Positions 23,880 through 32,075 of a DNA stretch of 41,230 nucleotides are shown piece after piece; positions within the stretch are counted from its first letter, which is position 1; each line of letters starts with the position of its first letter. The stretch spans positions 1 through 41,230 of the forward strand of contig JARGNO010000033.1 of the NCBI GenBank assembly GCA_029213165.1, read 5' to 3'. The DNA is from Minwuia sp. (lineage in GTDB: Bacteria > Pseudomonadota > Alphaproteobacteria > Minwuiales > Minwuiaceae). The position numbers and the translations under genes are program-made. The notes beneath the pieces were generated by a model. The model saw nothing but the letters and a program-made list of their open reading frames with translations, did not search any database and was not told the DNA's origin.

Positions 23880-24815
23880 ATGAGTGATGCGCCCCGCGCC
23901 CTGCCCCGTGCCCTGCCGAGTTCCATCGACGAGACCGCGACCCTGATGTCGGAGGCGGATTACGTGGCTGACCGCAGCCTCGCCACCGTCGCCTTCCTGT
24001 CCATGCGCATGGGACGCCCCATCTTCCTGGAGGGGGAAGCCGGTGTCGGCAAGACCGAGTTGGCGAAGGTGCTGTCGACCACGCTGGGCCGGCCGCTGGT
24101 CCGGCTGCAGTGCTACGAGGGGCTGGACGTTGCCTCCGCCGTCTACGAATGGAACTACGCCCGCCAGATGCTGGAGATCAGGCTTGCGGAAGCGGCGGGC
24201 GAGACGGACCGCGAACGCCTCTCGAAGGGCATCTTCACGGAGGAATTCCTGATCCGGCGTCCGCTGCTGCAGGCCCTGGACGGGGAACCTGGCGCGGCCC
24301 CGGTGCTGCTGATCGACGAGCTTGACCGCACGGATGAACCCTTCGAGGCCTATCTGCTGGAGGTTCTCTCCGACTTCCAGATCTCGATCCCGGAGATCGG
24401 CACCATCAAGGCACCGGAGCCGCCGCTGGTGGTCATCACGTCCAACCGGACCCGCGAGATCCATGACGCACTGAAGCGACGCTGCCTCTATCACTGGGTC
24501 GATTATCCGGATGCGGCACGGGAACTGGAGATCCTGCGGCGCAAGGCACCGGAGGCACCGGAGCAACTGACCCAGCAGATCGTCGGTTTCATCCAGGAAT
24601 TGCGCAAGCAGGACCTGTTCAAGCAGCCGGGCGTGGCAGAGACCATTGACTGGACACGGGCGCTGACGGAACTCGATGTCATCGTGCTGGACCCGGACAC
24701 CATCAACAACACGCTGGGTGTCATCCTGAAATACCAGGATGACATCGTGAAGATGCAGGGCAGCGAGGCGTCGCGCATCCTGCAGCAGGTGCGGGCGGAG
24801 GCAGTGGCAGGCTGA
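23880..24815 (+). CDS. coxD: MoxR-type AAA+ ATPase, CoxD-like
   Basis: The 311-residue ATPase has Walker A GEAGVGKTE at 52-60, Walker B VLLIDELDR at 142-150 and the sensor-1 segment VVITSNRTREIHDALKRRCLYHW. The last matches the CoxD branch of MoxR ATPases. CoxD works as a chaperone that helps rebuild the Mo-S-Cu or Mo-S site of carbon monoxide dehydrogenase. It is encoded together with a VWA partner (CoxE-like), which follows with a one-base TGATG overlap. No coxMSL-type structural genes are in the window, so the symbol reflects family, not proven CO oxidation. GGAGA lies nine bases before the ATG. Confidence 0.9.
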   Translation: MSDAPRALPRALPSSIDETATLMSEADYVADRSLATVAFLSMRMGRPIFLEGEAGVGKTELAKVLSTTLGRPLVRLQCYEGLDVASAVYEWNYARQMLEIRLAEAAGETDRERLSKGIFTEEFLIRRPLLQALDGEPGAAPVLLIDELDRTDEPFEAYLLEVLSDFQISIPEIGTIKAPEPPLVVITSNRTREIHDALKRRCLYHWVDYPDAARELEILRRKAPEAPEQLTQQIVGFIQELRKQDLFKQPGVAETIDWTRALTELDVIVLDPDTINNTLGVILKYQDDIVKMQGSEASRILQQVRAEAVAG

Positions 24816-26086
24816 TGTTCGGCACGGCACCGGTTCCACCGTCGGACGGCGAAGGCGGGGCGAAGGGTCCGAAGGGCGGGCGGCTGCCCGAGAACATCAT
24901 GCATTTCGCCCGCGCACTGCGGGTTGCCGGGCTGCCGGTCGGCCCGGGCAAGACACTGGATGCGATCCGCGCGGTGGAGACCGCCGGGCTGCGTCACCGC
25001 AAGGATTTCTACTGGACCCTGCACGCGGTCTTCGTGAACCGTCGCGACCAGAAGGAACTGTTCGACCAGGCTTTCCACATCTTCTGGCGTGACCCGCAGC
25101 TGCTCGAGAAGATGATGTCGCTGCTGCTGCCGGAAGTCCGCCCCGACATCGACGGATCGGAGGAGGCGGAGCGCAAGAAGACCATGCGCCGGATCGCGGA
25201 AGCGCTGGCGCCGCAATCGCGCCGGGAAGCCCCCGAGGAGGGCGAGCAGGAGATCGAGATCGATGCGACCCTGACCGTCTCCGACGAGGAACGGCTGCAG
25301 ACGCGCGATTTCGAGGACATGACGAACACGGAGATGGAAGAGGCACGGCGGGCCATGGCAAGGATGCGCCTGCCGTTGATGAACGTGAAGACCCGCCGGT
25401 TCCAGCCGAAGCGGAACGGGCGTCGGGTGGACATGCGCCGCAGCTTCCGCGCCATCATGAAATCCGGCGGAGATGCCATGCCGCTGGAGCGTCGGGCGCG
25501 GGTGGAGCGGCATCCGCCGCTGGTGGTGCTGTGCGACATTTCCGGGTCGATGGAACGCTACAGCCGTATGATGCTGCATTTCATGCATGCCATGACCAGT
25601 GACCGCGACCGTGTCCACAGCTTCCTGTTCGGCACACGGCTTTCCAACATCACCCGCCACCTGCGCCATCGCGACATCGATGTGGCGCTGGAGCGGATCG
25701 GGGAGCAGGTGCAGGACTGGTCGGGCGGCACCCGCATCGGTGCGACGCTGGAGGAGTTCAACCGTTTCTGGTCGCGCCGGGTACTGGGTCAGGGGGCGGT
25801 CGTTCTGATGATCACGGACGGGCTGGACCGGGACGCCGGGGACGGCCTGGAACTGGAGATGGAACGGCTGCACAAGTCGTGTCGTCGGCTGATCTGGCTC
25901 AACCCGCTGCTGCGGTTCGAGGGGTTCGAGCCAAAGGCACGCGGCATCCGCGCGATCCTGCCGCATGTTGACGATTTCCGTCCGGTCCACAATCTGGAGA
26001 GTCTGTCACAACTTGCCGAAGCACTGGGCGACATGGGGCCACGTCGTCTGGAGGCTGCACGCACCTGGTCGGGAGAACTGGCATGA
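24815..26086 (+). CDS. coxE: VWA-domain protein, CoxE-like
   Basis: The 423-residue protein belongs to the CoxE family. The N-terminal part contains FARALRVAGLPVGPGKTLDAIRAV, common in this family, and a charged middle region. The VWA domain begins around residue 235 with VVLCDISGSMERYSR. Its metal-binding DxSxS is complete (Asp241, Ser243, Ser245). WSGGTRIGATLEEFNRFW provides the MIDAS threonine and ITDGLDRD the aspartate. MoxR/VWA pairs insert or remodel metal cofactors. Start and stop overlap both neighbours, so all are made together. Confidence 0.92.
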   Translation: MFGTAPVPPSDGEGGAKGPKGGRLPENIMHFARALRVAGLPVGPGKTLDAIRAVETAGLRHRKDFYWTLHAVFVNRRDQKELFDQAFHIFWRDPQLLEKMMSLLLPEVRPDIDGSEEAERKKTMRRIAEALAPQSRREAPEEGEQEIEIDATLTVSDEERLQTRDFEDMTNTEMEEARRAMARMRLPLMNVKTRRFQPKRNGRRVDMRRSFRAIMKSGGDAMPLERRARVERHPPLVVLCDISGSMERYSRMMLHFMHAMTSDRDRVHSFLFGTRLSNITRHLRHRDIDVALERIGEQVQDWSGGTRIGATLEEFNRFWSRRVLGQGAVVLMITDGLDRDAGDGLELEMERLHKSCRRLIWLNPLLRFEGFEPKARGIRAILPHVDDFRPVHNLESLSQLAEALGDMGPRRLEAARTWSGELA

Positions 26087-26406
26087 GCACCGAAACACGC
26101 GACATCCTGCAGAGCGCCGCAGACTGGCAGGCCGCCGGTCGCAAGGTCGCGCTGGCCACCGTGGTCTCCACCTGGGGGTCAGCCCCCCGTCCGGCCGGCA
26201 GCCAGCTTGCCATCGCCGAGAACGGCGATTTTGTCGGCTCCGTCTCCGGCGGCTGCGTCGAGGGTGCGGTGGTGGCGGAGGCGCTGGAGATCATGCGCAG
26301 CGGCACACCGAAGCAGCTCGACTTCGGCGTCAGCAATGACGAGGCCTGGGAGGTCGGGCTGGCTTGCGGCGGCAAGATCTCCGTCTTCGTCGAGCGGCTG
26401 GAGTAG
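26083..26406 (+). CDS. XdhC/CoxI N-terminal domain protein
   Basis: The 107-residue protein equals the XdhC_CoxI domain alone. VALATVVSTWGSAPRPAGSQLAIAENGDFVGSVSGGCVEGAVV is the defining stretch, with the Cys of GGCVEG. DEAWEVGLACGGKISVFVERL closes the domain. In XdhC this domain binds molybdenum cofactor and takes part in its sulfuration. Here it is a stand-alone protein. The Rossmann half follows as a separate gene three bases after the stop. The ATG overlaps the coxE stop by four bases. Confidence 0.93.
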   Translation: MSTETRDILQSAADWQAAGRKVALATVVSTWGSAPRPAGSQLAIAENGDFVGSVSGGCVEGAVVAEALEIMRSGTPKQLDFGVSNDEAWEVGLACGGKISVFVERLE

Positions 26407-26409
26407 GCC

Positions 26410-27087
26410 ATGAAACGCGAACTTCTCGACCGGCTTCTGGCTGATCGCGCGGCACAGCGCACCGTCGTCGTCGCCACCCATCTGGCCAGCGGTGACCAGC
26501 GCCTGATCCATCCCGGTGACGCTGATCCGCTGGCGGCAGAGGCGGCGCTGGCCATCCAGTCCGACAAGCCGCGCACGGTCGAGACCGCCGATGGCGACGT
26601 GTTCCTCAACGTCTTCAATCCACCACTGCGGATGATCATCGTCGGCGCGGTCCATATCGCGCAGGCGCTGGCCCCCATGGCCGCGATGACAGGCTATGAC
26701 GTGACCATCGTCGATCCGCGCCAGGCCTGGGCCACGCCCGAAAGGTTTCCTGACATCCGTATTCTGGATGCCTGGCCGGATGAGGCGCTGGCGGAACTGA
26801 AACCTGACCACCGCACCGCCATCGTCACCCTGACCCATGACCCGAAGCTGGACGACCCGGCCCTGCAGGCAGCGCTGTCATCGGATGCGTTCTACATCGG
26901 CTCCCTCGGGTCGCGCGGCACACATGCCAAACGGATCCAGCGGCTGGAAACAGCGGGCTTCGACGAAAGCCACCACAGTCGTATTCATGGTCCGGTGGGC
27001 CTGAACATCGGTGCCAAGTCCCCGGCGGAGATCGCGGTTTCCATCATGGGACAGGTCACCGCCACCCTGCGTGGGGCCGCGGCGTGA
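26410..27087 (+). CDS. XdhC C-terminal (Rossmann) domain protein
   Basis: The 225-residue protein carries the XdhC Rossmann domain. NPPLRMIIVGAVHIAQALAPMAAMTGYDVTIVDPRQAWAT lies in the middle. FYIGSLGSRGTHAKRIQRL and IHGPVGLNIGAKSPAEIAVSIMGQV are near the end. The latter two blocks are diagnostic. Together with the preceding gene it would reconstitute a full XdhC/CoxF-type maturation factor that loads sulfurated molybdenum cofactor into a hydroxylase. The next gene starts at a GTG within its stop region (GTGA). Confidence 0.93.
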   Translation: MKRELLDRLLADRAAQRTVVVATHLASGDQRLIHPGDADPLAAEAALAIQSDKPRTVETADGDVFLNVFNPPLRMIIVGAVHIAQALAPMAAMTGYDVTIVDPRQAWATPERFPDIRILDAWPDEALAELKPDHRTAIVTLTHDPKLDDPALQAALSSDAFYIGSLGSRGTHAKRIQRLETAGFDESHHSRIHGPVGLNIGAKSPAEIAVSIMGQVTATLRGAAA

Positions 27088-28700
27088 TCTTCGGTCGTCT
27101 GCCGCTGGAGGAGGCTCTGGGTGCCTGGCTTGCCCATGGCCTGACCATCGACGGACGCCGCCACAGGAAGGGTCATGCGCTGACGGCTGACGATATTGCG
27201 TGGCTGCGCGCCAATGGCACCACCAGCGTGCTCGCCGCCCGCGCCGGACCGGACGACATTGCCGAGGATCTGGCGGCGGAGCGGGTGGCGAGAGCCAGCG
27301 CGGGCAATGGCACCCGCGCCAATGCCCCCTTCACCGGACGCTGCAACATCTACGCGGAAGCCGCGGGGGTCGTGCTGATCGACCGGCATGTGGTCGACGC
27401 GATGAATGCGGTTCATGAGAGCATCACCATCGCCACCGTCGAGCCGTGGGCCACGGTCGAGGCGGGGCAGATGCTGGCCACCATCAAGATCATCCCCTTC
27501 GCGGTTCCGGCTGAAACAGTTTCAACGGTGCAGGGGCTTGCCGCCGGGGCCGTGGCGCTGGCCGGTTTCACGCCACACAGGGTCGGGGTCATTGCGACAC
27601 GCCTGCCTGAAACAAAGCCATCCGTGATCGCCAAGGCTGCCAATGTGATGGAGCTGCGCCTTGGCCGTGTCGGCAGTTCGGTGGGCGATGTTGAAACCGT
27701 CGAACATCACGAGGATGCCCTGGCGGATGCCATCCGTCGCCAACATGCCGCGGGCAACAATCCCATCGTGATCTTCGCCGCCTCCGCCATCACCGACCGT
27801 CGCGATGTCATTCCCGCCGGGATTGTCGCCGCAGGGGGCACGATCCGGCACTACGGCATGCCGGTGGACCCGGGTAACCTGATGCTGATCGGCGCGGTGC
27901 AGGGTGTGCCGGTGATCGGTGCGCCGGGCTGTGCCCGCAGCCCGAAGCCCAATGGATTCGACTGGGTCCTGAACCGGCTGCTTGCCGGGCAGGATGTGGA
28001 TGCGGCGGCTGTCATGGGCATGGGGGTCGGCGGTCTTCTGATGGATACGGTGCAGCGCGGCGCGCCGCGTGACGGGAAACAGGAAATGGAATCAGGCGCA
28101 CAGCGGATGCCGCGCGTGGCCGGGATCGTGCTCGCAGCAGGGCAGTCGCGCCGCATGGGCGCGGACAACAAGCTGCTGGCCGATGTTGGCGGCAAGCCCA
28201 TGCTGCTGCACGCCGTCGAAGCGGTGGAGGCCAGTACGGCGGCCCCGCTGATCGTCGTGACCGGGCATGAGCCGGAGCGGGTCACGGCCGCCCTGGGCGA
28301 CCAGAGACCCGTGACGGTCACGCACAATCCCCGCTTCGCGGAGGGGCTGAGCACGTCACTGGCAACAGGTATCGCCGCCGTGCCGGAAAGCTGTGATGGC
28401 GCACTGGTCTGCCTGGGTGACATGCCCCGTGTCACCTCTGACCTGCTCGACCGCATGATCGCCGCCTTCAACCCCGTGGAAGGCCGCGCCATCGTCATCC
28501 CGACCCGGCACGGAAAGCGTGGCAACCCGGTGCTGTTCGACCGGCGTTTCTTCGCTGCGATCCGTGATGTTGCAGGCGACACCGGCGCGCGGCACCTGAT
28601 CGGCCAGCACGAGGATCTGGTGGCGGAGATAGCCGTCGATGACGATTCCATCTTCATGGACGTGGACACGCCCGAGGCACTGGCGAGGATACGGGACTGA
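27084..28700 (+). CDS. Fusion of molybdopterin-binding (MogA/MoeA-like) and MobA-like nucleotidyltransferase domains
   Basis: The 538-residue protein has two parts. Residues 1 to about 330 form a molybdopterin-binding unit, with TADDIAWLRANGTTSVLAAR, the MoCF-like block IFAASAITDRRDVIPAGIVAAGGTIRHYGMPVDPGNLM and IGAPGCARSPKPNGFDWVL. From about residue 345, VAGIVLAAGQSRRMGADNKLLADVGGKPMLLHAV starts a MobA/MocA-type transferase. LVCLGDMPRVT (the metal-binding Asp) and RHGKRGNPVLFDRRFF follow. MocA-type enzymes add CMP to make the cytosine dinucleotide form of the cofactor used by xanthine dehydrogenase-family enzymes. The GTG start overlaps the previous stop. The SufS-type gene follows with TGATG. 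Confidence 0.92.
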   Translation: MIFGRLPLEEALGAWLAHGLTIDGRRHRKGHALTADDIAWLRANGTTSVLAARAGPDDIAEDLAAERVARASAGNGTRANAPFTGRCNIYAEAAGVVLIDRHVVDAMNAVHESITIATVEPWATVEAGQMLATIKIIPFAVPAETVSTVQGLAAGAVALAGFTPHRVGVIATRLPETKPSVIAKAANVMELRLGRVGSSVGDVETVEHHEDALADAIRRQHAAGNNPIVIFAASAITDRRDVIPAGIVAAGGTIRHYGMPVDPGNLMLIGAVQGVPVIGAPGCARSPKPNGFDWVLNRLLAGQDVDAAAVMGMGVGGLLMDTVQRGAPRDGKQEMESGAQRMPRVAGIVLAAGQSRRMGADNKLLADVGGKPMLLHAVEAVEASTAAPLIVVTGHEPERVTAALGDQRPVTVTHNPRFAEGLSTSLATGIAAVPESCDGALVCLGDMPRVTSDLLDRMIAAFNPVEGRAIVIPTRHGKRGNPVLFDRRFFAAIRDVAGDTGARHLIGQHEDLVAEIAVDDDSIFMDVDTPEALARIRD

Positions 28701-29920
28701 TGCCGTTCGATGTCTCCGCCGTCCGCGCGCAGTTTCCGATCCTGAACCGCAGGCCTGAAGAGGCCCCCGCACTTCATTATCTGGACAACGGCGCGACGGC
28801 ACAGATGCCGGATACGGTACTGGCCGCCATGCAGGTCCATGAGACCACCGCCCGGTCCAATGTCCACCGCTCGGTGCATCGCCTGGCGGAGGCCGCCACC
28901 CGCGCCTATGAAGGCGCGCGCCAGACCATGGCGCAATTCGTCGGCGCGACGGCAGGGGAGATCGTCTTCACCTCCGGCACCACCGCCGCCATCAACCTGG
29001 TCGCCCATAGCTTCGGCGCGCGGCTGCAGGCAGGGGACGAGGTTCTGGTCTCCGTCCTGGAGCACCATTCCAACATCGTGCCCTGGCAGATGCTGCGGGA
29101 CCGCAGCGGGATCGTGCTGAAGGCCCTGCCCGCCACGGAAGACGGGCGCATCGATCTCGACCGGCTGGAAGATCTGGTCACACCGCGCACCCGCCTGATT
29201 GCCCTGACCCACGCCGCCAATGTCACCGGCGCGGTGACCGACGTCGCCCGCGTGGTGGACGCGGCGCAGTCCGTTGGCGCGGAGGTGCTGCTGGATGGTG
29301 CCCAGATGGTGCCGCACGGCCCGCTCGACGTGGCCGCGCTGGGGGTCGGATTCTATTGTTTCTCCGGCCACAAGATGTTCGGACCGAATGGCATTGGCGT
29401 GCTCTGTGGGCGCTCCGATCTGCTGGCTGACATGCCCCCGTTCATGGGCGGCGGCGAGATGATCGCCCATGTCTCACTCGACCGGACCCGATACGCGGAG
29501 CCGCCCATGCGCTTCGAAGCCGGAACGCCGCCGATCACCCCGGCCATCGGCATGGCCGCAGCAGCGGAATGGCTGCGCGGTCAGGACCTTGCCGGGGCCG
29601 AGCACCATCTGGCGACACTGACCGCACAGGCCATCGACGGGCTTTCAGCCATGAAGGGTGTCTGTGTCATCGGACCGGCGGGATCACAGGCCCGCCTGCC
29701 CGTGATCTCCTTCACCATGGATCCGCTGCACCCGCATGATGTGGCGCAGATCCTCGACAGCCATGGCGTCGCGGTGCGTGGAGGCCATCACTGCGCCCAG
29801 CCCTTCATGGACAGCCGCGACATCGCGGGCACAGTCCGGGCCTCTCTCGCGCTCTACAATGATGCCGACGACATCAACGCCCTGCTTGAGGGGCTGGAGA
29901 AGGTAAGGGCGCTGCTGTGA
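28700..29920 (+). CDS. SufS-type (class II) cysteine desulfurase
   Basis: The 406-residue PLP enzyme releases sulfur from cysteine as a persulfide. LDNGATAQMPDTVLAAM and VHRSVHRLAEAATRAYEGAR are the N-terminal signature. SVLEHHSNIVPWQMLRDR is the PLP-ring region. CFSGHKMFGPNGIGVL carries the Schiff-base Lys225, and RGGHHCAQPFMD carries the catalytic Cys365, giving the class II R-x-G-H-H-C-A-Q-P pattern. No sufBCD is adjacent. Its place in the molybdenum maturation operon suggests it supplies the terminal sulfido ligand of the cofactor, or [2Fe-2S] clusters of the enzyme. In other bacteria a NifS-like protein is known to sulfurate cofactor bound to XdhC. Confidence 0.93.
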   Translation: MPFDVSAVRAQFPILNRRPEEAPALHYLDNGATAQMPDTVLAAMQVHETTARSNVHRSVHRLAEAATRAYEGARQTMAQFVGATAGEIVFTSGTTAAINLVAHSFGARLQAGDEVLVSVLEHHSNIVPWQMLRDRSGIVLKALPATEDGRIDLDRLEDLVTPRTRLIALTHAANVTGAVTDVARVVDAAQSVGAEVLLDGAQMVPHGPLDVAALGVGFYCFSGHKMFGPNGIGVLCGRSDLLADMPPFMGGGEMIAHVSLDRTRYAEPPMRFEAGTPPITPAIGMAAAAEWLRGQDLAGAEHHLATLTAQAIDGLSAMKGVCVIGPAGSQARLPVISFTMDPLHPHDVAQILDSHGVAVRGGHHCAQPFMDSRDIAGTVRASLALYNDADDINALLEGLEKVRALL

Positions 29921-30330
29921 GCGAGATCTACCAGACCGCATTCCTGAAGCTCGCCGGGCGCGCCAGCGGTGCCGGGCGGCTCGACGCCCCCGATGCGACC
30001 GCAACGACACACAATCCGATGTGTGGCGACCGCATCACGATGGACCTGAAACTCGACGGGGACAGGATCACTGCCCTGGGATACGAGATCCGGGCCTGCC
30101 TGGTGTGTCAGGCGTCTGCTTCCGTCGTCGGTGAAACGGCAGTCGGGCGGACATTGAGCGACCTGTCCGACCAGCGTGAGGCGATACGTGCCTTTCTCCG
30201 GAACGGGTCGGACGCGCCCGCCGATTACAGCGATTTCGAGGCCGTGAAAGCCCATATCAGCCGCCATCACTGCGTATTGCTGCCCTATCAGGCCATCCAG
30301 GATGCTGTTTCAGCCGTGATCAAGGATTGA
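29917..30330 (+). CDS. SufU/NifU-like iron-sulfur or sulfur-acceptor scaffold
   Basis: The 137-residue protein has the SufU/IscU arrangement: THNPMCGDRI (Cys36, Asp38), then RACLVCQASASV (Cys61 and Cys64), and RHHCVLLPY (Cys119). These correspond to the three cluster or zinc ligands plus the Asp. SufU proteins accept sulfur from SufS. The GTG start lies in the last codons of the desulfurase gene (GTGA overlap), so the two are coupled. SufU-like rather than IscU-like because it pairs with a class II desulfurase and lacks an obvious chaperone-binding LPPVK motif. Confidence 0.88.
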   Translation: MSEIYQTAFLKLAGRASGAGRLDAPDATATTHNPMCGDRITMDLKLDGDRITALGYEIRACLVCQASASVVGETAVGRTLSDLSDQREAIRAFLRNGSDAPADYSDFEAVKAHISRHHCVLLPYQAIQDAVSAVIKD

Positions 30331-30339
30331 AACACTGCC

Positions 30340-30361
30340 TGTCGCAGCAGTTCTCGCGACA
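30340..30361. terminator. Possible bidirectional terminator hairpin (weak)
   Basis: TGTCGC (30340-30345) and GCGACA (30356-30361) are perfect arms around a 10-base loop in the 35-base gap between convergent genes. No U-tract is present on either strand, so a terminator role rests on position only. Confidence 0.3.
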
Positions 30362-30365
30362 CCGA

Positions 30366-31103
30366 TCAGCGCTTGCGGAAGAACTGCGCGGCGCCCCAGC
30401 CGGCCAGACAGGCGACAATGACCGCGCAGATGCCATACAGGGCCGGTTGCCGCCGGGAGAAGATGAAGATCGCCCGTTCGATGCCGGACTTGTCGATGAT
30501 GATCGGCTTGGTTTCACCGACCACGACCTGACCCTCCTGAAACAGGTAGATCTGGGCATTGTAGTTCCCGACCGGCACATTGGCCGGAAAGGGTATCGTG
30601 GCGCGAAACAAGCGGTCGTAGATGACGGCGACAGCCCCTTCATCGGACCGGTAGAGACCGTTCGCCTGCCTGCGGCGGCGAATGGCGTCCGCGAAGACAT
30701 CAGGCGTTTCAGCCGTTGATGTTTCGCCAGTGAATTTCAGGCTGGACATGCCGATCCCGTTGCGGCGCAGAACACGCTCGCTGGCGATCTCGGCGAGCGG
30801 TCGGTTGGATGCGATGGCATAGAAACCCGGCACCCCCCTGTAGCTGACCGCGTCCGTATTGAGCCAGACACCACCAACCCGGCCCTTGCGCCGGACCGTC
30901 AGATCCTGATCCGGTCCACGCACGACAATCACCACGTCACCGCCACCTTCACCCAGCGCCCCGAACAGCAGCAGTTCCGTGCCGGTGTAACTGGAGGTGA
31001 TGCCGATCCGGTGGGAGGAGATATCGCTGACCAGAGTTGCATCGGCCTGCACCGGGCCGCTGCTGGCCAGAAGCACGGAAATGGCAATCAGCAATTGCCT
31101 CAT
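30366..31103 (-). CDS. TIGR02186-family membrane-anchored protein
   Basis: The 245-residue product has a cleavable signal (MRQLLIAISVLLASSGPVQA). A periplasmic domain follows with LVSDISSHRIGITSSYTGTELLLFGAL, DVVIVVRGPDQDLTVRRKGRVGGVWLNTDAVSYRGVPGFYAIASNRPL, and a C-terminal membrane helix (ALYGICAVIVACLAGWGAAQFF). These match the TIGR02186 family, which nearly always sits next to a TauE/SafE permease, as it does here with a 4-bp overlap. It is probably the periplasmic partner of that transporter. The function is otherwise unknown. Confidence 0.9.
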   Translation of the reverse strand: MRQLLIAISVLLASSGPVQADATLVSDISSHRIGITSSYTGTELLLFGALGEGGGDVVIVVRGPDQDLTVRRKGRVGGVWLNTDAVSYRGVPGFYAIASNRPLAEIASERVLRRNGIGMSSLKFTGETSTAETPDVFADAIRRRRQANGLYRSDEGAVAVIYDRLFRATIPFPANVPVGNYNAQIYLFQEGQVVVGETKPIIIDKSGIERAIFIFSRRQPALYGICAVIVACLAGWGAAQFFRKR

Positions 31104-32020
31104 TGCGCGCCCCCGCCGATGGACAGGCTGTAGAGGTCGTCAGGGGTCAGGAACAGGTCGATGCCCAGCTTGATGCAGACACCCAGCACCATTGCCGCCA
31201 GCAGGGCGCGCAATTGCTCCGCCTTCAGGTTGACGCCGACGCGGGAGCCGATCTGCGCCCCGACCACAGAGCCGGGCAGCAGCAGCAGTGCCAGCAGCAC
31301 GTCCACGGTCTGGGTGTTGATCGAGTGCATGATGGTCACCGCGGCGGTGACGAAGGTGATCTGGAACAGCGACGTTCCCACGACCACGGCCGTGGGCATG
31401 CCGAGCAGGTAGATCATGGCCGGCACCATGACGAAGCCACCCCCCACACCCATGATCGCGGCCAGAAGGCCAACCACGAAGCCAACGCCCAGCGGCGGCA
31501 GGGCGCTGATGTAGAGCTTGGACCGGCGGAACCGCATCTTGAACGGCAGGCCATGCACCCAGTAGTGCTGTCGCATGCGCCGCCTGGGTGCCCCGCGCCG
31601 CTGTCGCAGCAGCGCGCGCGTGCTTTCGACGAACATCAGCGAACCGATGATGCCCAGGAAGACGACATAGGACAGACGGATCATCAGATCGACCTGCCCC
31701 AGACTCTTCATCCAGGCAAAGATCAGACTGCCGAAGAAGGACCCGACAAGCCCCCCGGCCAACAGCACCAGCCCCATCTGGATATCGACGTTCTTTCGCC
31801 GCCAGTGGCCGATGGCCCCCGAGACGCTGGCCGCAACGATCTGATTGGCCTGGGTTGCCACGGCAACGGCAGCCGGAATACCCATGAAGATCAGCAGCGG
31901 CGTCATCAGAAAGCCGCCGCCAACACCGAAGATGCCTGAAAGGAACCCGATGCCTGCGCCCATGCCGATCAGCAGCAGGACATTCACGGGCATTTCGGCG
32001 ATGGGGAGGTAGATCTGCAC
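31100..32020 (-). CDS. TauE/SafE-family anion permease
   Basis: The 306-residue membrane protein has two copies of the TauE/SafE signature. The first is GIGFLSGIFGVGGGFLMTPLLIFMGIPAAVAVATQANQIVAASVSG near the N-terminus. The second is GLLAAIMGVGGGFVMVPAMIYLLGMPTAVVVGTSLFQI after the middle. Family members carry sulfite, sulfoacetate or other organic anions across the inner membrane. The start is a GTG at 32020: the opening QIYLPIAEMPVN is conserved in close relatives as I remember them, although no clear ribosome binding site precedes it. TIGR02186 follows directly. The nearby cysteine desulfurase genes make a sulfur link tempting but unproven. Confidence 0.93.
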   Translation of the reverse strand: MQIYLPIAEMPVNVLLLIGMGAGIGFLSGIFGVGGGFLMTPLLIFMGIPAAVAVATQANQIVAASVSGAIGHWRRKNVDIQMGLVLLAGGLVGSFFGSLIFAWMKSLGQVDLMIRLSYVVFLGIIGSLMFVESTRALLRQRRGAPRRRMRQHYWVHGLPFKMRFRRSKLYISALPPLGVGFVVGLLAAIMGVGGGFVMVPAMIYLLGMPTAVVVGTSLFQITFVTAAVTIMHSINTQTVDVLLALLLLPGSVVGAQIGSRVGVNLKAEQLRALLAAMVLGVCIKLGIDLFLTPDDLYSLSIGGGAQ

Positions 32021-32031
32021 CGGACGCGCCT

Positions 32032-32061
32032 AGCCTGTCACAAGCCGCATACCGACAGGCT
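32032..32061. repeat. Inverted repeat upstream of the TauE/SafE gene
   Basis: Perfect 8-bp arms AGCCTGTC (32032-32039) and GACAGGCT (32054-32061) with a 14-base loop. It lies between the stop of the small PodJ-paralogue (32076) and the TauE start (32020). No U-tract follows, so it may be an operator or a Rho-assisted end point. Confidence 0.5.
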
Positions 32062-32075
32062 GTCGATACGACGTC

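Noticed and set aside
27851-29470. 539-codon minus-strand frame opposite the molybdopterin fusion and desulfurase.
   Set aside because: It spans two well-supported plus-strand genes and shows His/Arg/Gly-rich noise.
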